Below are positions 59,501 to 64,000 of a stretch of DNA of 64,000 bases, piece after piece. The stretch is from the NCBI GenBank assembly GCA_013141385.1, contig JABFRB010000027.1, positions 1 to 64,000 of the forward strand, read 5' to 3'. Position 1 is the first letter of the stretch. Every line of letters begins with the position of its first letter. A program made the position numbers and the translations under genes. Source of the stretch: Bacteroidales bacterium (GTDB lineage: Bacteria; Bacteroidota; Bacteroidia; Bacteroidales; Tenuifilaceae). The notes beneath the pieces were generated by a model. That model saw nothing but the letters and a program-made list of their open reading frames with translations, was not told where the DNA came from and searched no databases.

Positions 59501-62479
59501 AAGGATTCTATCGGGGGTTGTTCCTGCTACTTTTAGTATTTGAAAAAGTTTAGAGTAATCGTCTTCAATTGCAGGGTTTACAAAATACAGATTGTCATTC
59601 ACCTGCTTAAAACCCGATCCGGCAAGTACCGTTTTAACTTTTTGGTTATTCTTTTCTAAATATTTAATAATTTGCTCGCAGCATTTATTGTCCTTTGTGA
59701 ATATCAACCATTGTATGTCTTGTGAGGTTTGAAAATTTTCTTGGTCATTAAAAGTGGATTGTTCCCATGATGGTGTATAAAACCAATCGGATATATCTTG
59801 TTTTTTCGATAGCGTTACATCTTCTTTTCCATCCTTTTGCGATGCTTCTACCCAATACTTTTTCCTTTCAAAGGGATAGGTTGGCAGTGGAATTCGGTTT
59901 CGTTTCTCTTCTGAATGGTAAGACTCCCAATTTATCTCTATTCCCTGTAACCATAATTGTCCAATTTTTGTTGTCAAGTAGTAATCATCCGAAACATTTT
60001 CGTTGGGATGCCTAAGTAAATTAATTACTCTAGGGTTATTGTTCTGATTTTTTAATTGATTAACAAAGGTGCTCAACACTTTACCTGGGCCCACTTCGAT
60101 GTATACAACGTTATCATTCCTAGATAGTGTTTCAAGACCATCATAAAATCTTACCGTACCCCTCAGATGTTTAGACCAATATTTAGGGTCTTTTACCTGT
60201 TCTTTAGTTATCCATTTTCCCGAAATATTAGAGATATATGGAATGCTAGGTTCATTCAGTTGCACTTTTCGTATTTCTGCTTCGAGCCTTTCAAGTATAG
60301 GCTCCATCATCGCAGAATGGAATGCATGAGAGGTTTCTAACCTTCGATAAGTTATATTTTTTTCATCGAATTGGCTTAGAAGTTTATCTATCGCCTCATA
60401 AGCTCCCGATAAAACACAACTTCCATTCGTGTTTACGGCAGCAAGGGATACTTGCTCACTTATAAAGGGCAATAGCTGTTCTTCAGGTAATGCTACACCT
60501 ATCATGGCTCCTGGTTGGACTTCCTGCATAAGTTTACCCCTTAGGATTACCAGCCTTAAAGCTTCGTCCAATGTAAAGACTCCCGATATGCAAGCCGCAA
60601 CATATTCGCCGATACTATGACCTATCATAGCATTTGGCTTGACTCCCCACTTGATGAGTAGCTGAACCAACGCATACTCGATTGTAAAAATCAACGGCTG
60701 AGCCAGTTCTGTTTGATTTATTTTTTTACTATCGCCTTCTTTTGAAAAAAGGATTGATTTGATATCGAAATTAAAATATGGGGTAATCTTGCTAAGGCAT
60801 TCATCAACTTTTTGTTTAAAAAATGGCTCGTTCTGATAAAGGTCGTAAGCCATGTTTATATATTGAGACCCTTGTCCTGAAAACATAAAAACTAGATAAC
60901 TACCTACATCCTCAGTTTTAACTGTATATATCTTATCTTCGTTAACAAAAGCATTTATTGCCTCATCGGCATCAGTACACACGCATATTTTTCTATACTT
61001 AAAATGTCTTCTCCCTACCTGTAAAGTGTAGGCGGCATCCGACAAATCGACATTTGGTCGTTCCTTGATGTGGGTGATAAGATTGTTGGTAGCACTTTCG
61101 AGTGCAGTAGATGTTTTGGCGGAAAGTAATAATAATTTACACCTTCGCCTTGCTGGAGATGGACTCGTTTGTGGTGCTTCTTCAAGGATTACGTGTGCAT
61201 TTGTACCACCAATGCCAAAGGAGTTTACCCCAGCCCGCCTAGGAGAACCGTCTACTTCCCAATCCCTATACTGAGTATTAACAAAAAATGGGCTATTCTC
61301 TATACTAATGCTAGGGTTAGGTTTTACAAAATGGAGGCTTGGGACAAATTTTTTATGATACAACATTAATACTGTTTTGATCAACCCTGCTATGCCTGCG
61401 GCAGTATCTAAATGTCCTATATTGGTTTTTACAGAGCCTATGGCGCAATAGTTCCTTTTATCCGTGCCAAAAGCCTGAGAAAGCGCTCTTATTTCAACAG
61501 GATCACCAAGCTGAGTCCCAGTGCCATGAGCTTCAATATACGTAATAGTTCCCGATTCAGTTCCTGCTAAAGATTGTGCTTCGGTGATAACTTTAGATTG
61601 TCCATCAATACTTGGTGCTGTAAAACCAACTTTCAATGACCCGTCGTTATTAATTGCGCTTCCCCTTATAATTGCATAAATATGGTCATTGTCGGACAAT
61701 GCATCCTCTAATCTTTTTAACACTACTATTCCCACACCCTCACCAGGAAGCATGCCTGCTGCCTGAGAATCAAAGGCCCTGCAGTGCCCATCCGGTGATG
61801 TAATGCCCCCCTCACTGTACAAATAACCCACATTGCGCGGTAATATTATTTTTGTCCCGCCGGCAAGCGCCATATCGCATTCTCTAAGCAGAAGGCTTTG
61901 ACATGCTAAATGAACTGAAACCAAAGAAGTAGAACAAGCAGCCTGAACAGTGAAACTAGGACCTTTCAGGTTGAGTTTATAAGATACGCGGGGACATAGT
62001 ATATCGTTAAGGTTGCTTACCCAGGTATGATAGTTGCCCAGTAGAGCAACCTGTTTTTTGTGATTTAATATGTGATCAAAGTAATAACTATTTAAGCCGG
62101 CACCAGCAAAAACACCGATCAGTCCATTGTACTTTTCAGGATCATGCCCTGCATTTTCTATTGCTTCCCATGCACACTCTAAAAATATCCGGTGCTGAGG
62201 ATCGGTAAATTCAGCCTCTCTTGGGATGTATCCAAAAAAAGAGGCATCAAACATTTCCGCTCCATTTATTTGAGCTTTTGCCCTTACGTAATTCGGGTTA
62301 TTTATTTCTGATTGGTTAACTCCACTTGCCAATAATTCCTGCTCGCCAAAGAATTTAACACACTCCTTACCCTCTGTCAGGTTTTTCCAGAACTCCCAAA
62401 CTGAATCAGAAAACGGAAACCTACCAGAAATACCAATAATCGCTATTTCGGTTCCTTGGTAATTATTTTCATTAATCAT
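56537..62479 (-). CDS. Hybrid PKS-NRPS starter protein, KS-AT-KR-ACP-C
   Basis: A 1980-residue protein that starts the assembly line. KS (about 10-440) has the active-site ACSTS (Cys near 181), EAHGTGT (about 314) and NIGH (about 354). AT has GQGSQ (about 535), GHSIGE (about 618) and HAFH (about 716), the malonyl-CoA type. A KR structural subdomain beginning near FYTPSWEQ precedes the catalytic KR with GGFGGMG (about 1148) and GYNAAN (about 1311). There is no DH or ER, so a beta-hydroxy ketide is expected. An ACP with GGDSL (about 1473) and a final C domain with HHIICDG (about 1655) follow. That C domain (YPVSSAQKRLFILQQF) differs in style from all others in the operon. No loading domain precedes KS, so the starter acyl group must come in trans. 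The tail VADDNINWKF nearly equals that of the next protein, whose start lies 56 bp downstream. Confidence 0.94.
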   Translation of the reverse strand: MINENNYQGTEIAIIGISGRFPFSDSVWEFWKNLTEGKECVKFFGEQELLASGVNQSEINNPNYVRAKAQINGAEMFDASFFGYIPREAEFTDPQHRIFLECAWEAIENAGHDPEKYNGLIGVFAGAGLNSYYFDHILNHKKQVALLGNYHTWVSNLNDILCPRVSYKLNLKGPSFTVQAACSTSLVSVHLACQSLLLRECDMALAGGTKIILPRNVGYLYSEGGITSPDGHCRAFDSQAAGMLPGEGVGIVVLKRLEDALSDNDHIYAIIRGSAINNDGSLKVGFTAPSIDGQSKVITEAQSLAGTESGTITYIEAHGTGTQLGDPVEIRALSQAFGTDKRNYCAIGSVKTNIGHLDTAAGIAGLIKTVLMLYHKKFVPSLHFVKPNPSISIENSPFFVNTQYRDWEVDGSPRRAGVNSFGIGGTNAHVILEEAPQTSPSPARRRCKLLLLSAKTSTALESATNNLITHIKERPNVDLSDAAYTLQVGRRHFKYRKICVCTDADEAINAFVNEDKIYTVKTEDVGSYLVFMFSGQGSQYINMAYDLYQNEPFFKQKVDECLSKITPYFNFDIKSILFSKEGDSKKINQTELAQPLIFTIEYALVQLLIKWGVKPNAMIGHSIGEYVAACISGVFTLDEALRLVILRGKLMQEVQPGAMIGVALPEEQLLPFISEQVSLAAVNTNGSCVLSGAYEAIDKLLSQFDEKNITYRRLETSHAFHSAMMEPILERLEAEIRKVQLNEPSIPYISNISGKWITKEQVKDPKYWSKHLRGTVRFYDGLETLSRNDNVVYIEVGPGKVLSTFVNQLKNQNNNPRVINLLRHPNENVSDDYYLTTKIGQLWLQGIEINWESYHSEEKRNRIPLPTYPFERKKYWVEASQKDGKEDVTLSKKQDISDWFYTPSWEQSTFNDQENFQTSQDIQWLIFTKDNKCCEQIIKYLEKNNQKVKTVLAGSGFKQVNDNLYFVNPAIEDDYSKLFQILKVAGTTPDRILHLWNVGDDEEKELIDQIEATQNNGLYSLLNIARSIGFHSINKNVKLDVITSNTHSITGEEEINPLKATLIGAIKIIPLEYLNISCRNIDVSWPSTNSKSEEKLASQIYDEIRNENLFNNIVGYRGYYRWVLNYKALRLETAAKSATTIRQGGVYLITGGFGGMGIAIAEHLAKEYKAKLVLVGRKSFPQRTEWDRYIEASGADDPTSIRILKVRELEQYSSQVRVCSADVSDYGQMHQVIQTVEKEFGCINGVFHTAGLADYFGIIQRRSKEQTDEIMAPKVKGTFVIDSLVNNKDLDFFLCFSSLGNQVYQEKFGQVGYNAANEFLDAFSLSKKSNKATVYKTINWADWLQGGMAIEAVKRKRKNENNIDFASILSNAVTPSEGIGILYRVLNSRASQLIVSKIDLHSLIEEKSRRHLEKINGKETQEDKAVSQLKSRPELSTTYKNPETECEKKLIKNFEEFFGYEHIGVNDDFFELGGDSLKARSLISKVHKEFDVKISMPELFNNPTIIKLAKLIENSNLNVYASIKKAPEQKYYPVSSAQKRLFILQQFDEDDIAYNVADIFWLNGKIDYNRLEQAIKQIIKKHEAFRTSFLFKENVLVQKVEDNIDFSIEHLEVGLEDPSSVILQFIKPFNLSKAPLLQVKLCKVKEDKHLIIINIHHIICDGISWGIFMKDLGKAYLNEEIGNLRIQYTDYTVWEQSNINDKILKAQESYWLSKFNDKIPVLNIYTDYPRPETQSFEGDSCRFELSEDMSRSLNALCEKYNVTLYMMLFSLYNILLSKYSNSEDIIVGTVNAGREHDDLKDIIGMFVNTLALRSKPVGSKKFTDYLNEVKSAILGAFENQYYPFEELIDKLKLSRNLNRNPLFDTMFVLQNYESEKLQIGELTVEKYEINSNKCLFDISLIAFERDTKIFYILGYRKKLFKPDTIKRFGNHLNDIAKQIIENPESLLSEIEVIAPEKFKQIVHQRNGSDKVADDNINWKF

Positions 62480-62888
62480 TGTTCTAAAATTTTTGCCTAC
62501 AATTGATTATTCTTGTTATTCTGATTTCACTTATTAAACAATTCTTCAAAACCTAATTATTAAACTCATGAATATCAGGAAATCAATCACATCAATCAAA
62601 ATTATTATCAGATCTAATCTTATCGCTTAATGAGGATGTAACTTATAATTACCTATCCAAATGTCTTTAACTGCAATATTTATAATAAACTTTGCAAAAT
62701 AAACTTATAGTCGAGTAGTATTTGGATGCTACATTCTGGGTTTTGTTCTATTGCTATCCCTTTTGATCATATTTAAAGTTACACTCAATTCACGCAGAGA
62801 AGAACTGCGTTTGTGCATAATTTAGAAATTGGTACAATTTGAAGTGTTTCAGAAGAATGCATTAACTCCTTTAAGGAAGGAAAATGTA
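62480..62888. other. 409-bp gap upstream of the PKS/NRPS operon
   Basis: AT-rich and without a gene on either strand. It separates the tolC-like stop codon from the first PKS gene, so it is the most likely place for the operon promoter and any regulatory leader. A -7-like box lies at 62597-62604. No strong hairpin was found; a weak one (acgcag...ctgcgt) is near 62796-62814. Confidence 0.5.
62597..62604 (-). promoter_or_regulatory. Weak candidate -7 box (TAATTTTG) for the PKS/NRPS operon
   Basis: On the minus strand the bases read TAATTTTG, matching the Bacteroidota -7 consensus TAnnTTTG, about 118 bp before the first PKS start codon. No -33 TTTG stands at the expected distance. A match of this length can arise by chance in AT-rich DNA. 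Confidence 0.2.
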
Positions 62889-64000
62889 TTATTTATAATA
62901 TAGTTCATTAACGTTTAATGTACCAGTATAAAAATCAATAATTATCTTTTGAAAAAGCAATGTATATTCTGCCTGAGCCTTACTAGATTGTGCTTGTACA
63001 TAGTTTTGGTTTGCCAAGGATAATTCTACAATAGTTCCTATTCCAAGCCTAAAACGTTCTGATTGTTTTTCGAATGACAATTTAGCGGCTGCATAACCAA
63101 CAATATTAGCATTATAAGTTTCTTTATTGGTAAGAAAATTATTATACGCCGTTGTAATCTGAGCATAAATTACATTTTGATAATTATCATAATTTAAAAG
63201 GGTATTCTCATAATTTACTTTTGCATTAACAATACTTGTACGGTATTGTAAACGATTGAAAATTGGGATCGAAAGATTAAATCCAATCACATGTGTCGGA
63301 TTTTCATTCAACAACTGTTTTTTGAATGGTGATTGACTTAAATTCGTGTATGAACTGTTATAATTATAAAAAAATCCAAGGTTAGGATAGATTCCTGATT
63401 TGGCAATTCTAATATTATATAATGAAGCTTTATTAGCTAGTTCTAGTTGCTTTAAATCGGGTCTATTACTTTTTGCTAACTCCAATAACGAATCAAGTTT
63501 TATGTCTTCAAGAATAGTTTTTTCTATACCCCAATTAGGTATTGACAATTTAAATTTCATACCCGGCTCCAGCATTAGCGTGGTTGCTAATGTTGCTTTA
63601 TCAGAAAACAATTTGCTTTTATTAGATAAAAGTTGAACCTCTATTTGATTGATTTGAGCTTCCAGTGTATATAAATCAGTAATTGCAGTAATATTACTTT
63701 CTACAAATCCTTTTACTCGTTCATAATTTATTCTCTGAGCAGCAAGATTTTCACTTGTAATCTTTATTAACTCTTCATCAAGCAAAACTTGCAAATACTG
63801 TGCAGCAGTATTAAATATAGTATTTTGCTTGGTTTGTTCTATCTGGTTTAGCTGTGCCTTATTTTGGCAAACCGACTGAAGGAGAGTATTCAACCTATTG
63901 AAACCATCAAACAAAGTATAATTTGAAGCAAAAGTATAGCCAAGATTATCACTAGTATTCACTATCTCCTTTAAACTATTTAATTGTTGTCCTCTAGTAA
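62889..64000 (-). CDS. TolC-family outer-membrane efflux protein (partial, 5' end beyond the window)
   Basis: The C-terminal 370 or so residues of an outer-membrane efflux channel of the TolC family, which would form the trimeric exit duct of a type I or MacAB-type exporter. The frame stays open to base 64000 (upstream codons read RGQQLNSLKEI), so the apparent start at 63962, a GTG, is only an internal Val and the signal peptide lies outside. Visible marks are YTLFDGFNRLN near the start, the long amphipathic helices with QLNQIEQTKQNTIFNTAAQYLQVLL and SNITAITDLYTLEAQINQIEVQLL, a repeat-like second half with NPTHVIGFNLSIPIFNR, and the terminal QAEYTLLFQKIIIDFYTG. It is codirectional with the PKS/NRPS operon and 409 bp upstream. 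Together with the ABC ATPase at the other end it suggests an export route for the product. Family assignment is firm. Confidence 0.9.
   Translation of the reverse strand, partial: TRGQQLNSLKEIVNTSDNLGYTFASNYTLFDGFNRLNTLLQSVCQNKAQLNQIEQTKQNTIFNTAAQYLQVLLDEELIKITSENLAAQRINYERVKGFVESNITAITDLYTLEAQINQIEVQLLSNKSKLFSDKATLATTLMLEPGMKFKLSIPNWGIEKTILEDIKLDSLLELAKSNRPDLKQLELANKASLYNIRIAKSGIYPNLGFFYNYNSSYTNLSQSPFKKQLLNENPTHVIGFNLSIPIFNRLQYRTSIVNAKVNYENTLLNYDNYQNVIYAQITTAYNNFLTNKETYNANIVGYAAAKLSFEKQSERFRLGIGTIVELSLANQNYVQAQSSKAQAEYTLLFQKIIIDFYTGTLNVNELYYK

Noticed and set aside
14448-62479. Many plus-strand open frames of 60-120 codons across the megasynthase genes
   Set aside because: They are shadows of the long minus-strand genes and show recurrent antisense of conserved NRPS motifs.
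62889-63962. TolC-like gene as a complete 357-residue protein
   Set aside because: The putative start is a GTG and the frame continues open to base 64000 with plausible TolC sequence, so the gene is cut by the window edge.

Overview
The window looks like a chromosomal segment of an AT-rich member of the Bacteroidota. The reasons are gene content (RhlE-type helicase with a Lys-rich partner, Tex, Roc-COR GTPase, MacB/LolD-type ABC ATPase), the near absence of Shine-Dalgarno sequences, a good TAnnTTTG-type -7 box in front of one gene, and intergenic DNA full of short palindromic repeats. Genus cannot be called from sequence alone. No rRNA, tRNA, CRISPR array, transposase or phage gene was seen.

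Left part (1-13.7 kb): ordinary genes separated by repeat-rich spacers. In order: a DEAD-box RNA helicase with a small basic downstream protein (+), a phosphoglucomutase/phosphomannomutase (-), a Roc-COR GTPase with an unusual Ala/Ser/Tyr-rich N-terminal tract (-), the Tex transcription accessory protein (+), an AraC-family regulator (+) and a QueG-like double 4Fe-4S protein with HEAT repeats (+). The spacers at 1.7-2.4, 3.8-5.1, 7.7-8.9 and 13.3-13.7 kb hold at least seven repeat families, including a 21-bp minisatellite that reads as exact heptads and a nested 168-bp tandem duplication.

Right part (13.7-64 kb): one large leftward (-) hybrid PKS/NRPS operon of six megasynthase genes with gaps of 56-83 bp. 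It ends in an ABC-transporter ATPase and is preceded, after a 409-bp gap, by a TolC-like outer-membrane efflux gene that runs off the right edge. In order of transcription: KS-AT-KR-ACP-C; then docking-C(degenerate)-A-T-C-A-T-C-A-T-C-A-T-KS-AT-KR-T; then docking-C-A-T; docking-C-A-T; docking-C-A-T-C-A-T; and docking-C-A-T-C-A-T-C-A-T-TE. That is 2 PKS extension modules and 11 NRPS modules. Each of the five NRPS-containing proteins starts with a TubC-type docking domain, and each of the five non-terminal proteins ends in a short acidic/aromatic tail (pattern N/G-V/I-x-x-x-F). This gives a collinear chain from the right end of the operon to the left.

Hand-read adenylation pocket codes suggest, after a reduced ketide, the series X-Leu?-X-Leu?-(malonyl extension, KR-reduced)-Lys/Orn?-Val-Ile-Asp-Val-Z-Z, released by a C-terminal thioesterase. 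The PKS module placed directly after a Leu-like residue would build a statine-like gamma-amino-beta-hydroxy unit. X and Z have codes I cannot assign. I cannot name a known product. The most interesting points are the inactive C domain next to an active one at the PKS/NRPS interface, the docking-tail system with two nearly identical tails, the duplicated bimodule and duplicated module, and the statine-type step.
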